Part shown: one piece after another, positions 49,401-58,215 of the stretch
Numbering within the stretch: the stretch's first letter is position 1
Layout of the letters: each line of letters starts with the position of its first letter
NCBI GenBank assembly: GCA_001247695.2
Contig: LGRX02028673.1
Span: 1 to 64,000 of the forward strand
Origin: Cymbomonas tetramitiformis
Taxonomy: Eukaryota; Chlorophyta; Pyramimonadophyceae; Pyramimonadales; Pyramimonadaceae
Length of the DNA stretch: 64,000 nucleotides
Direction of reading: 5' to 3'
Notes under the pieces: model-generated
The model's database searches: none
The model's input: the letters and a program-made list of their open reading frames with translations, nothing else
Told to the model about the DNA's origin: nothing
Translations under genes and position numbers: made by a program

Positions 49401-52400
49401 TGTTACATTCCCACTTTTGGGGTCCCCAGCTGTTTACCCGTGTTCCGCTGCCGTTCTCCCATGTTTGTCTAGCCCACTGGGGTAATGTCTCAGAAGTTTG
49501 GGGCATTCGGTGCATTTCTCCGAATTTTCGAATTTTAACGTAGAGCATCTGGAGCAATTCGCTAAATGTTGAAAGTCGCCTGTTTGGTCCGGGAGTTGTT
49601 CCACCTCTTCTCCCAGGCATGTGTGCGCCCCCCTTTGAGTATTTTTGTGAAATAATTGTTCCTGTTCCCCCCGGAACTTGAATAGTGTTCCCCCAGTGTA
49701 GGGCAGGGTTAGGGTTTCCACTTATTTCTTGTGTTACATCGTTACACTTCCATTTTTTGGGACCCCAGCTGTTTCCCACTGTTCCGCTGTTGTTCTCCCA
49801 TGTTTGTATGGCCCATCGGGTTACCGTGCCGGAAAATTGGGACAATTCGTGCATTTCTCCGAAGTTTCGAATTTTAACGTAGAGCACCTGGAGCAATTCG
49901 CTAAATGTCAAAAGTCGTCTGTGTGGTCCGGGAGTTGTTCCACCTCTCCACCCAGGTGTGTGGAGGCTTTCCTTAAAGCATTTTTGTAAAATATTTGTTT
50001 CCGTTCCCTCTGGAGTTCGAATAGTGTCCTCTCTGTGTAGGGTAAGGTTAGGGTTTCCCCTTATTTCACTCGGGGGTGTGTACTTACATGTTATCATTAC
50101 AGCTGGGTTGGCCCCCGAACTTATGACAACCCGTGTGTGTAATAGCTCGTTTTTTCTTGTGTATTTTACATTTCGATTTTCGAGGGGCCATATATATCCC
50201 AATGCTTTTACTGTTTGCACAATTATTGTAAGTTTGTAATCTCCCTGGTTGGTTATAGTGGTGTTAACATTAAGGGTATGCCTATTGTGTTTGCAATGTA
50301 ACTGCAGTGGGGCACCCTTCAGTATGCAGGGCAGTTCTATCAAGGTATGCTGTAGTTTGCAGTCTATGTTAATATGTGCAGGGCATGTTAGGCTCATTGC
50401 CTGTAGGTATCGATTTCGCACTACAGGGGCTACACTTATTGATGTGTTCCCTCTGGTGGGATTTCCTATTGCCCTCTCTTCGGTCGCCATTACTTCATTC
50501 CAGTTCAAAGCCAAATTATCTATGTTAATATGTGCAGGGCATGTTAGGCTCATTGCCTGTAGGTATCGATTTCGCACTACAGGGGCTACACCTATTGATG
50601 TGTTCCCTCTGGTGGGATTTCCTATTGCCCTCTCTACGGTCGCCATCCTGTACAGCACGGCGATTTGCCTGGGGGTCGGTCGCAGTCGGTCTGGGCTCCT
50701 GTCTTCGCTGCAGATCATGTCTTTCGGTTGGGGGCTTGTCCCCCCAGTCCCTCCTGCACTCCCCCTCCCCTCGGAAAGATCCCCGTCATTGTGTTTTGGA
50801 GGGGTATGGATGCATACCTTGCTGGATGCCGTTTGTGTTGTCGGACTGCCCTCCGTGAGGTTCCTGCTGGGAGCACATAGCCCCATTCCGCTCAGTGCCT
50901 TTTCCGAGGTTCGTTTTCCAAACTTCCTCAGACGCGGACAGGGTGTCAGATTGCCCTCTGTGGGGTTCATGCCAGGGGCACATAGCCTCCTTCTACTCGT
51001 TGTGTCGATTGTAAGGTTGCTGGGGGGTTGTAAGGTTTGTGGCGGTTGGTAAGGGTCTACGATGTTTGTGTGTGTTTTTTGTGGGTTTGTCGCAGACTCG
51101 CTCGTAAGCGGACAGGGTATCGGATTGCCCTCTGTGGGGTTCCTGCTGGGGGCACGTAGCCCCCTTCCGCTCAGTGCCTTTTCTGAGGTTCGTTTTCCAA
51201 ACTTTCTCAGACGTGGACAGGGTGTAAGATTGCCCTCTGTGGGGTTTATGCCAGGGGCACATAGCCTCCTTCTACTCGTTGTGTCGATTGTAAGGTTGCT
51301 GGGGGGTTGTAAGGTTTGTGGCGGTTGGTAAGGGTCTGCGATGTTTGTGTGTGATTTTTGTGGGTTTGTCGCAGACTCGCTCGTAAGCGAACAGGGTATC
51401 GGATTGCCCTCTGTGGGGTTCCTGCTGGGGGCACTTAGCCCCCTTCCGCTCAGTGCCTTTTCGGAGGTTCGTTTTCCAAACTTCCTCAGACGCGGACAGG
51501 GTGTAAGATTGCCCTCTGTGGGGTTCATGCCAGGGGCACATAGCCTCCTTCTACTCGTTGTGTCGATTGTAAGGTTGCTAGGGGCTTGTGAGGTTTGTGG
51601 CGGTTGGTAAGGGTCCACGATGTTTGTGTGTGTTTTTTGTGGGTTTGTCGCTGACTCGCTCGTAAGCGGACAGGGTATCGGATTGCCCTCTGTGGGGTTC
51701 CTGCTGGGGGCACGTAGCCCCCTTCCACTCGATGTACTTTGTTCGAGTTTCCCGGACTCATCTTTTGTATTCGGCCCGCCAGGATACTGGCGAGTAGACA
51801 GTACCTACAAAACTACACCGATGTGACCTCAAAAGTAACACAGTACGAAGTACGGTGGACCAACAGCGAAGGGAGGGAACAAACGACGTGGAGCACAGAA
51901 GAAACAGTAAGAACACACCTGCTCAAACACAACCTCTCCCCAGACTACGGATGGCAGAACCTTGTGGAGGAATGGGAAAATGACAAAAAAGACAAAAAGA
52001 CCAAACGTGAACCCGTCGAAGAAATATTGGCAGGACAGCCAAACGGTGAACAGAGATACTGGAAACATGTAACACACCTGGAAATATGCACAAGGGAAAC
52101 GAACCCGGACCAAGACATTAGGCACACAGGAACAAAAGACAGGCAACTACGTGCGGAAGGTGACACCACCTACTGCTACGAGCCGGATGGGGGCCTTATA
52201 GGCACACTAAGCACAGCAAAAGCTAGGGAATTGTACGACAGATACGCCGAGGCAGTGGGGGACAGCACGGCACAAAGGCCAACAGAAAAACAACTGGCCA
52301 AAAGGCTGAAACTAAGTGCAGAACACAAAATACAGGTCAACACCTTCGAGGAGGAAATTGCACAATTACTGATAAGATACTCCAGTAAAGCAGAAATTAA

Positions 52401-55400
52401 ACACAGAAAACGGAACCTCCAAAACCACTGGACCTTCCCCCCGGAAATGATGGAGGCGGTGCACACGGCCATGGGAGTCCATACAGAGGTGTTTGCCTCG
52501 CCACTCAATGTACACAAAAACACTAAAAAATACTACTCACAATACCCACGAGACTCGGTATTTGGGGCCATTGGCTCGGCATGGGAAGAGCAATGGGAAA
52601 AACTGGGGTCGTACCAATTCAACCCGGAGTATACAGCAGGGGACCTCTACAAGGCACTGAAAAAGGCAATTAACTCCACAAAAACAGCAGAACCCGTCCT
52701 AGGGGTAGGGATATACCCCACATATGCCAAAAGCCCGTACAGAAAACTGCTAAACAAGCACATGGGATACAGGGTACATGAGCTGCTTGAGATAAAGGAA
52801 GGGCAGTTCACCTTCCTGCCACCTGACCACTGGATGCAAGGAAACCTACAGAAACCCAAGCAATGTAACTGGAACATGAGAATACTGATAGTAGCGAATG
52901 CGGCAGGATGGAGAAAATACTGCCCGGACGCACTTAAAACCCACGACATATTCAGCAAGGCCCTTCTCAAATGCCCGCAAAGCAAAGTTAGGACGATAGG
53001 CAGAGCATGCTACATGCACAGGCCTCTGACCCTTAGAGATGCAGACAGGCAACCTAGGTCAATTACAGAATGGGAGAGGGACTGCGTCATAGACCCAGCG
53101 CCATGGACAAACCATGAACTACCGGTGGTGCAAGCAATGCCAAGCTGCCACCTGGGGAACCACACAGAGGAAATAATTGACCGCTGGATGGAAGACAGGA
53201 AAAAGGAAGGGGAGCACAGAGGAGGGGACAGGGGACCGAGGCCAACAACCATGGACGTGCTGAGAGCCAACACTACGTGGAGCAGAGAGGAAATAAACAG
53301 GGACGCACTAAGAAGATGGGCACTACAGTTTACGTGCCCAGACACAACAGAAGAAGACATAAACGGGGACCAATGGCTGCAATGGGAAAGGGGTGAAATA
53401 GAGAAAGCCGAACCACCACCAGAAAGCCGATGGGATAACCACAAAAAGGGATACCCGGAGCCTCATAGGAGGCATAACAAAAATGATATGGTCTACACAG
53501 ATGGCAGCCAAAGAAAAGTCAAAAAGGAAAACGGGGAAGTAGAGGAAGTAACGGCAGCAGGAGTCTGGGACCCAAGAGGGGGACGGGAGACGAGCCATAT
53601 GCAAAGGTGGACGGGACGTTGCCAAACTGTTAACAGGGCGGAGCTCACTGCCATATATATGGCACTAACACTAGACTCAAACTCGGGAAAAGAAAAGGTC
53701 AGCATATGTACGGACAGTCTAACCTCGCTCTACCAAATACAAAACATGAAGAGAAGGCCCCACACCCTGGAAAGGCATGTACACAGGGACATACTGTGGA
53801 AAATAATGAAGCAAATACAAATGTTAAACAGGGAGGGAACGAAGGTGGCCCTATACAAGGTTAAGGCACATGTCGGAATACATGGGAACGAAATGGCGGA
53901 CGAGGTGGCGAAAAAGGCCTGTGAAGAAGGGGAATACGGCCTTAACCACGACAACACGGATACAATAACGCTACTGGCAATAAGTGAGGACACAGGCAGA
54001 CAACTGGAAGGGCACCAAGCAATACTCAATCATGTAACAAAAAAGGTAAGGGAAGCGAAAATGACGGGAAAAACAAACATAATACAAAGGCTAAAAAGAA
54101 AACTAGAAACAGGGCCCGAAGAATGGGAGACCAAAAGACAACGCATTGAGAGGGTGGAGGCAGAGTATGCTCAGAAAAGTCGGGAGCTTACAGAAATAGA
54201 AATAATAGAAGCCTGGGCGGACTCCTGGACAGATGAACCAGAATGGCAACAAGAGGAGGAAGAGGAACTAGAACTCCAGAGGATGGAACGACAAGAGGAG
54301 GAGACACTAAGACAGGAGCAACAAGTACAAACAGCTCGACAAGCCAAACAAAAGAGGGGTTACAGGCAAGAGAGCACACAAGAAGCAGAACCGAGTAAGG
54401 AAGAGGCAGGGGAGACAAGAACAATAAGAAAGGAGGAGACATTAGGACAAGGAAGACGACAAAAACGAAGAAGAACCCGAAACCAGACAGAACCCGACCA
54501 ACCAGCCCTAAGGGAAGTTGAAGGGCAAAGAGGAGCTCAAGGAAAAGTCGCAAGAGGGCCAACGCAGGCACCAAAGCCACAGGAGGCACAGAACAAGGAC
54601 GTGACAACACAAGAGGACACTGCAGCCGAGCTCAGCGAAATGGCCCAAGAACAGGATGAAGCACAGGAAGAATGGAGAGCACTCCAAGAAATGGCACGGC
54701 AACAGAAAGCAGCACAACAGGAAGCACACCAAGCGAGGGAATGGAGGAGGACCTCGATAGAAAAAATACTGACAGCAACAAGAGAAAAACCAGAAAAGTA
54801 CATGCAACACCTGAAAGGCGATAAACCCATGCATAAGCTCTCTAATGAATACTGGAAGAAAGGAACAGAATACCTAAACGAGCATGATGTGACAGTCCTG
54901 CTAAGATGCCGGGCAAACAAGCTACCGGCGGGACCGTACAAGAAGCAGCAAGGAGGGGGAAGGGCGCAAAAATGCAAATGCTGCGGGATGCCCAGACAAG
55001 TGAACGCGGGAGGCTTCATACGCACAGCCCATGTGCTAGGAGGATGCACGGAAAGGGAAATAAGGAACATGATAATAAGCAGGTCGGATGAGACCACCAA
55101 AATGATAGCAAAAGCAATTAGCAAAGGAAGGAAAGGAGGATGTGTAATAAGAACACATGCGGGAAAAAAAGGGAAGGGAATGAACAACGGGAGACCAATA
55201 GAGGACTTCCTGCTCACAAGGGGGCAATGCAGACTGGACGGACGAAACACACCGGCACCAGAGCACGGAAAGGACACCATACCGCACTATGTAGACATAG
55301 TAATGCTTGAGGGAACTGAGAAAGGGAACGAGCAGCCTGGGTACACACACCAAAATGCAATGGCGGAAGCGGGTCACATACACCTGATAGAGGTAACGTA

Positions 55401-58215
55401 CACAGACGAAATGAGCTGGGAGGAAGCACTGAAGACAAAGTACACAAAATACACACCGCTGGTGAAGCTACTGGAACTATATGGGTACAAAGTGACGCTA
55501 CATGTGATGGTATTTGGCAACACGGGAACGATATATGAGCACACAGAAAAAATACTGACCAAGCATTTAGGATTTGACAAACAGGAAGCACTACACCTAC
55601 TCAGGAAAGTACATGACTTAGCTACTGGATACGCAGTAAGCCTTAACAGACTATATAGGAAAAAAGTAGACAAAGAACCAGATTAAGGAAAAAAGAAGTA
55701 AGAGTCAAGGGGACTCACAAAGCCCCACACCCCGTCCAAGGGTGTCTCTTTTTCTTTTTCTTTTTCTTTTCTTTTGTATTCGGTTTGTGTACCTTCTGTG
55801 AGGTTTTCCCCGGCTCGCTCGTAAGCGGGCGGGTTGCCGACTCGCTCGTAAGCGGACGGGGTATCGGATTGCCCTCTGTGGGGTTCCTGCTGGGGGCACG
55901 TAGCCCCCTTCCACTCGATGCACTTTGTTCGAGTTTCCCGGACTCATCTTTTGTATTCGGTTTGTGTACCTTCTGTGAGGTTTTCCCCGGCTCGCTCGTA
56001 AGCGGGCGGGTTGCCGACTCGCTCGTAAGCGGACGGGGTGCTGGATTGCCCTCCGCGGGGTTCCTGCTGGGGGCGAGCAGCCCCCTTCCACTCCGTGGAT
56101 TTTCTGTGTTGTTCTGCGGGAGCAACCGCTGGGACAGGGGGCCGGCATAGCCGGTTAGCCCGATATCGTTGGTTGGATTTGGGCTCGTGTGCCCTAGCAG
56201 GAGACGAGATTCGCTTTGTTCTCCACCGTGGGTGCCATATTCGTAAAACGCGTGTGTGCTCGACAGGATTTTGGCGGTTGTTTTCGAGGGAGTTCTTGGG
56301 AACTTCAAGATTTTGTGCAGGTGTGCTCGTTCGGCGACTCTGTCTCCGCCGAATTTCTCGTTGAGGTCTTCCGAGACCAGCGTGAGCGGATGTTCGCTTT
56401 GGTCTTCACAGTGGATGCCGTATTCGGAGAGTGCAGATGGCGTTGTCGTCTGTGAATCCTTTTCTGCTTTTCGGCTTGGTGAAGACGTGAGGTTCGCGGT
56501 GAAGTCCCCCTTTTCAACCTGCAGTGTGCACAGGCTGTCAGTACTCAGAATGTCGTCTGTTTGCCTCAAAACATGTGAGGGAGGGCCTGGGCGGGTCAAA
56601 TCTGCATGTTGCCGTCTCGTGCCGACGTTCAGCGTCTGTGCCGGGTTTCCTGTGCCCGTCTTGATAGCTGTCGCCGCTGTAAACACATAGAAAATTATCC
56701 AAAAAAATGCCCGTTGCGGGCTTGCTCTAATTTTGGCGTCTGCCCGCGGCCCGCGGAGAGGTGGCACTGTCGCACCGGTCATGCGAAAAAGTCGCTCTCA
56801 AGGACACTGCTCTCAAGGACACTGAAGACATCTTTGACTTCCACGTGCCGTCCCGGCAGTGGGCGCCTTCGACGCCTGGGGACCCATCGTCCCTGCTACA
56901 ATGGAAGCGCAACGGTGGTGGGTACACCATCAACTACTACGCCATACTTACGGAGAAGGCGTACGACGCGATCGCCAAGGCGGGAAAGCAGACGGTGAGA
57001 GTACTGGCAGGGGTGGACGACTCTGGCCGCCGCATCTCCACCTCGATCACAGTAGAGGTGGGGAGGTGGAGCGCCCAAGGTGCGGGCACCATACAACGTC
57101 AAACCCCACGGGCAGCACGCGGCAGGGAGGCACGTGGGGGGAGAATCGACCAGATAGCCGAGGAGGTGGCCTCCCAGTTCATCAACAAAGTGGGGTCGAA
57201 GGCCGACGAGGTCTTCCAGCAGGCCGTGGCCACCAACAAGCAGCCCACCCCCGAGACCAAGAAGCTGCTCAAAAACATCAACAAGCAACTGGAAAGGTTC
57301 AACGAGTCCAAGCCCGTCACACTGGACGAACTCCGTGACTTACACAAGGAACAAGAGCGCAACGCCGGGGTGCGCCATACAGAGATCACGCAGGAGGTAC
57401 GGGGCTTCCATACGACATACCAGGAAACCGGTGGTGCTATGGTGAACACACTCACGGCACTCACCGATCGACTGACAGGTAACGGAAAACACCAAGCACC
57501 GGATCAACCGCTTCACTTCACAAAAAGACCGGCACCACAGACCGCGGAGGAGGACGACCAATACCGGGGCATCCCCTACCGTGGCAAAAAACCCGATCCC
57601 AAGAAGAACCAGCCCCCACCAAAGAGACCGGCAGTCAGCACGGAGGGCCGGGCGATCGACGCTGAGCCACCAGCGAAACGGAGGGCGCAAGGGGGCGCAC
57701 AGGCAGCAGCACAAGTGGGGGCACAGTCTGAGAGCTCCCGACCCGCCCCGCCAGTCACTAGAAAGGTGAGAAATCATACAACCCCCTGCCCTGCTGACCA
57801 ACTCACATCACAGGCCACCACACCCTGCCAGTGGGATCACAACCCCACTGCACTGACAAACAGCAACTGTGTCGCAGAGGACCAAGGAGGCAGCAGGACT
57901 ACAAGACAGAGTGGCCTAACAGTGCCAGCCACAGGGCCCCATCACAAGGGGAGAGATAGAGAAAGCAGACCCAATACTGTTAGCCTCAACTTACAAACCA
58001 TGGTAATATTTATGTTGTCTTTGACTGCCAATGCAACTGCCACTGGCAAGCACCGTGAATGCATGCACCCAACATGCATTTCTTGCACTAAACATACCGG
58101 GGGAGCGAGCATGAACCATACACCGTACGAACGAAAACTGTCAATTCATTATAATAACTCACAACAAACTAACCAAAAACTGATAACAACACCTCGACCA
58201 ACAAAGAGTTCATAA
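37493..58215 (+). CDS. E1 ORF1 (Gag-like), split by element A
   Basis: Coding segments 37493-39141 and 56802-58215. Dropping A and one copy of TCGCTCTCAA joins ...TANTIALK to DTALKDTEDIF in frame, giving 1020 residues ending at TAA 58213. The start ATG 37493 (MAKTANRP) follows the 5' UTR. The first part is Ser/Glu-rich with a basic patch (PPKRQKTKKVHF). A middle globular region (about 38160-39050) is unrecognised. After the junction come a compact domain (56830-57090), a predicted coiled segment (57145-57480) and a Lys/Pro-rich basic tail. A stretch from 58000 (MVIFMLSLTANATATG) is hydrophobic. As the first ORF of a non-LTR element it is expected to bind element RNA. No CCHC knuckle seen. A possible donor AAAG|GTGAGA at 57763 is noted. 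Confidence 0.65.
39142..39251 (-). promoter_or_regulatory. 3' UTR and (CTTTTT)n-like tail of A
   Basis: After the stop, the minus strand forms three small hairpins: GGCCGCCACTTGTGGCGGTCC-like, GGCCC..AGAGTAGGGCC and CGCCCGACGGGCG. It ends in a T-rich tail with C every 5-7 bases. Such hairpins and simple tails are typical recognition sites for non-LTR reverse transcriptases. Confidence 0.7.
39252..45786 (-). CDS. A ORF2, C-terminal part: RT, PCIF1-like, RNase H, RLE
   Basis: Open from about 45786 to the stop at 39252; first ATG 45587, giving 2111 residues. In order: RT (RPIALLEGVFKLY, QGDSMSPLLF, FVDD at 44889-44900); a PCIF1-like methyltransferase domain about 42700-42080 (FASPLNVH, KVFGARGSAW, GAYQFNPEYT, VGVYPTYEKTPYRK, NLRVLIVANKAGW); RNase H about 41430-40970 with YTDGS, NRAELLAI, CTDSANS, GNEKADEAA; a Gln/Glu-rich linker; a zinc knuckle (CTLEGCGHKG...HALGGC, about 39900-40010); then an RLE-like core (PSFVDIVMIEG about 39660, LHLIEVAHTDDEKW about 39560, K and Y residues after). 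The 5' break is a 4-base insertion near 45787. Enzymatically this part looks complete. Confidence 0.85.
45778..46947 (-). pseudogene. A ORF2 fragment: APE C-terminal half and linker
   Basis: Contains LNWAKNRNIDRW and TSDHEMV, the C-terminal APE motifs, followed by the basic linker to RT. It is out of frame with the upstream part because of one extra base near 46948, and ends at TAG 45778 after a 4-base insertion relative to E1. Confidence 0.8.
46826..48369 (-). pseudogene. A ORF2 fragment: Ulp1-like protease and APE N-terminal half
   Basis: Protease motifs GKHWRVV, LWIYDSS and QDHYSCGAW at about 48150, 48080 and 47920; APE motifs LTWNVAGQ and LTEVKHAH at about 47320 and 47220. Upstream, one base is missing relative to E1 near 48370. 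After YNPPGAEE the frame is lost. The motifs themselves are intact. Confidence 0.8.
48334..48802 (-). pseudogene. A ORF2 fragments with clustered frameshifts
   Basis: Two short frames (48802-48530 and 48552-48334) match E1 residues around LLRIIYRNGKP and FIRTRNPEYAV. They are separated by one extra base near 48545; a further indel (about 5 bases relative to E1) near 48690 ends the upstream ORF at 48658. Confidence 0.75.
48658..56782 (-). CDS. A 5' ORF: repeats and hydrophobic ends, split by B
   Basis: Segments 56782-55784 and 51774-48658 join in frame when B and one TSD are removed, giving about 1371 residues. ATG 56782 lies nine bases from the element end. The start has a signal-peptide-like stretch (FFWIIFYVFTAATA). 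Then come repeats with GRGLRAPSRNPTEGNPIP, three 93-residue units (DPYQPPQT...), two copies of a 51-residue unit (LQAMSLTCPAHINID), three copies of a unit with TFSELL(Q/R)(V/M)LYVKI, and a hydrophobic helix (ITPMLIMLIVTLTP) followed by basic residues. It corresponds to the N-terminal part of E1 ORF2, but the repeats are different. Function unknown. The openness of the repeats could be partly due to unit lengths divisible by three. Confidence 0.5.
50790..51760 (-). repeat. 279-bp tandem repeats in the 5' part of A
   Basis: Three full units plus a partial one. Each contains two versions of a GGGGGC(T)(A/T)CGTGCCCCC-like hairpin region, ...GGAACCCCACAGAGGGCAAT..., and GTTTGGAAAACGAACCTC. On the minus strand the units code for 93 residues without stops. 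The same hairpin block recurs right of B at 55860-56100. Confidence 0.85.
51775..55770 (+). mobile_element. B: 5'-truncated dual-endonuclease-type element inside A
   Basis: Flanked by CTTTTGTATTCGG (51762-51774 and 55771-55783). It begins in mid-coding, just after the RT region, which is the usual 5' truncation of target-primed reverse transcription. It ends after a hairpin-rich 3' UTR (55687-55740) with a (CTTTTT)n tail (55747-55770) like that of A. Its protein is clearly diverged from A and E1, so it belongs to a separate subfamily. Confidence 0.88.
51820..55686 (+). CDS. B ORF2 C-terminal fragment: PCIF1-like, RNase H, RLE
   Basis: Open from before the insertion junction (ATG 51739 lies in flanking A sequence) to TAA 55686. 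B's own residues start at about 51790. Domains: PCIF1-like region about 52340-52920 (FASPLNVH, SVFGAIGSAW, GSYQFNPEYT, VGIYPTYAKSPYRK, NMRILIVANAAGW); RNase H about 53490-53920 (YTDGS, NRAELTAI, CTDSLTS, GNEMADEVA); a long Glu/Gln/Arg-rich linker 54170-54780; a zinc knuckle about 54970-55050 (CKCCGMPRQ...HVLGGC); and an RLE-like core (PHYVDIVMLEG about 55282, HLIEVTYTDEMSW about 55381, then LKTKYTKY). RT and everything N-terminal are missing. No frameshift is seen in 1.3 k codons, pointing to a young insertion. Confidence 0.82.
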   Translation, partial: DVTSKVTQYEVRWTNSEGREQTTWSTEETVRTHLLKHNLSPDYGWQNLVEEWENDKKDKKTKREPVEEILAGQPNGEQRYWKHVTHLEICTRETNPDQDIRHTGTKDRQLRAEGDTTYCYEPDGGLIGTLSTAKARELYDRYAEAVGDSTAQRPTEKQLAKRLKLSAEHKIQVNTFEEEIAQLLIRYSSKAEIKHRKRNLQNHWTFPPEMMEAVHTAMGVHTEVFASPLNVHKNTKKYYSQYPRDSVFGAIGSAWEEQWEKLGSYQFNPEYTAGDLYKALKKAINSTKTAEPVLGVGIYPTYAKSPYRKLLNKHMGYRVHELLEIKEGQFTFLPPDHWMQGNLQKPKQCNWNMRILIVANAAGWRKYCPDALKTHDIFSKALLKCPQSKVRTIGRACYMHRPLTLRDADRQPRSITEWERDCVIDPAPWTNHELPVVQAMPSCHLGNHTEEIIDRWMEDRKKEGEHRGGDRGPRPTTMDVLRANTTWSREEINRDALRRWALQFTCPDTTEEDINGDQWLQWERGEIEKAEPPPESRWDNHKKGYPEPHRRHNKNDMVYTDGSQRKVKKENGEVEEVTAAGVWDPRGGRETSHMQRWTGRCQTVNRAELTAIYMALTLDSNSGKEKVSICTDSLTSLYQIQNMKRRPHTLERHVHRDILWKIMKQIQMLNREGTKVALYKVKAHVGIHGNEMADEVAKKACEEGEYGLNHDNTDTITLLAISEDTGRQLEGHQAILNHVTKKVREAKMTGKTNIIQRLKRKLETGPEEWETKRQRIERVEAEYAQKSRELTEIEIIEAWADSWTDEPEWQQEEEEELELQRMERQEEETLRQEQQVQTARQAKQKRGYRQESTQEAEPSKEEAGETRTIRKEETLGQGRRQKRRRTRNQTEPDQPALREVEGQRGAQGKVARGPTQAPKPQEAQNKDVTTQEDTAAELSEMAQEQDEAQEEWRALQEMARQQKAAQQEAHQAREWRRTSIEKILTATREKPEKYMQHLKGDKPMHKLSNEYWKKGTEYLNEHDVTVLLRCRANKLPAGPYKKQQGGGRAQKCKCCGMPRQVNAGGFIRTAHVLGGCTEREIRNMIISRSDETTKMIAKAISKGRKGGCVIRTHAGKKGKGMNNGRPIEDFLLTRGQCRLDGRNTPAPEHGKDTIPHYVDIVMLEGTEKGNEQPGYTHQNAMAEAGHIHLIEVTYTDEMSWEEALKTKYTKYTPLVKLLELYGYKVTLHVMVFGNTGTIYEHTEKILTKHLGFDKQEALHLLRKVHDLATGYAVSLNRLYRKKVDKEPD
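55784..56110 (-). repeat. Tandem repeats of A, right of B
   Basis: Two units of about 170 bp (CTTTTGTATTCGG, TTTGTGTACCTTCTGTGAGG, TCGCTCGTAAGCGG twice, GGCACGTAGCCCCCTT) in direct order. B entered exactly within one CTTTTGTATTCGG block. Confidence 0.85.

Larger units (their letters stand above)
39142..56791 (-). mobile_element. A: dual-endonuclease non-LTR element inside E1 ORF1
   Basis: Minus-strand copy with target duplication TCGCTCTCAA (39132-39141 and 56792-56801). 5' end at 56791, 3' tail at 39142. Without B its length is about 13.6 kb. The Gag-like ORF1 of E1 is missing; in its place are tandem repeats. ORF2 has at least five frame disruptions between 48700 and 45787, and is then open through RT to the stop at 39252. 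It is interrupted by B at 51775-55770. Confidence 0.88.

Noticed and set aside
50249..51052. Long plus-strand ORF (267 codons) in the A 5' region, and similar long ORFs opposite E1 ORF2 (such as 59571-60326 and 61659-62312 minus)
   Set aside because: They are antisense shadows of long real frames and repeats; no family motif and no independent start context.
48658..56782. Envelope-like glycoprotein captured by a non-LTR element
   Set aside because: Signal-like start, sequons and terminal helix fit superficially, but the composition is repeat-driven, there is no fusion peptide or cysteine pattern I recognise, and in E1 the helix is continuous with the protease frame. Kept only as a topology question.
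56740..56791. HDV-like ribozyme at the 5' end of A (CCACCTCTCCGCGGGCCGCGGGC resembles a P3/L3 core); known for R2-like elements
   Set aside because: I could not pair a proper P1 or P2 with the predicted 5' end, and E1's counterpart differs in the core. Fold prediction would be needed before calling it.
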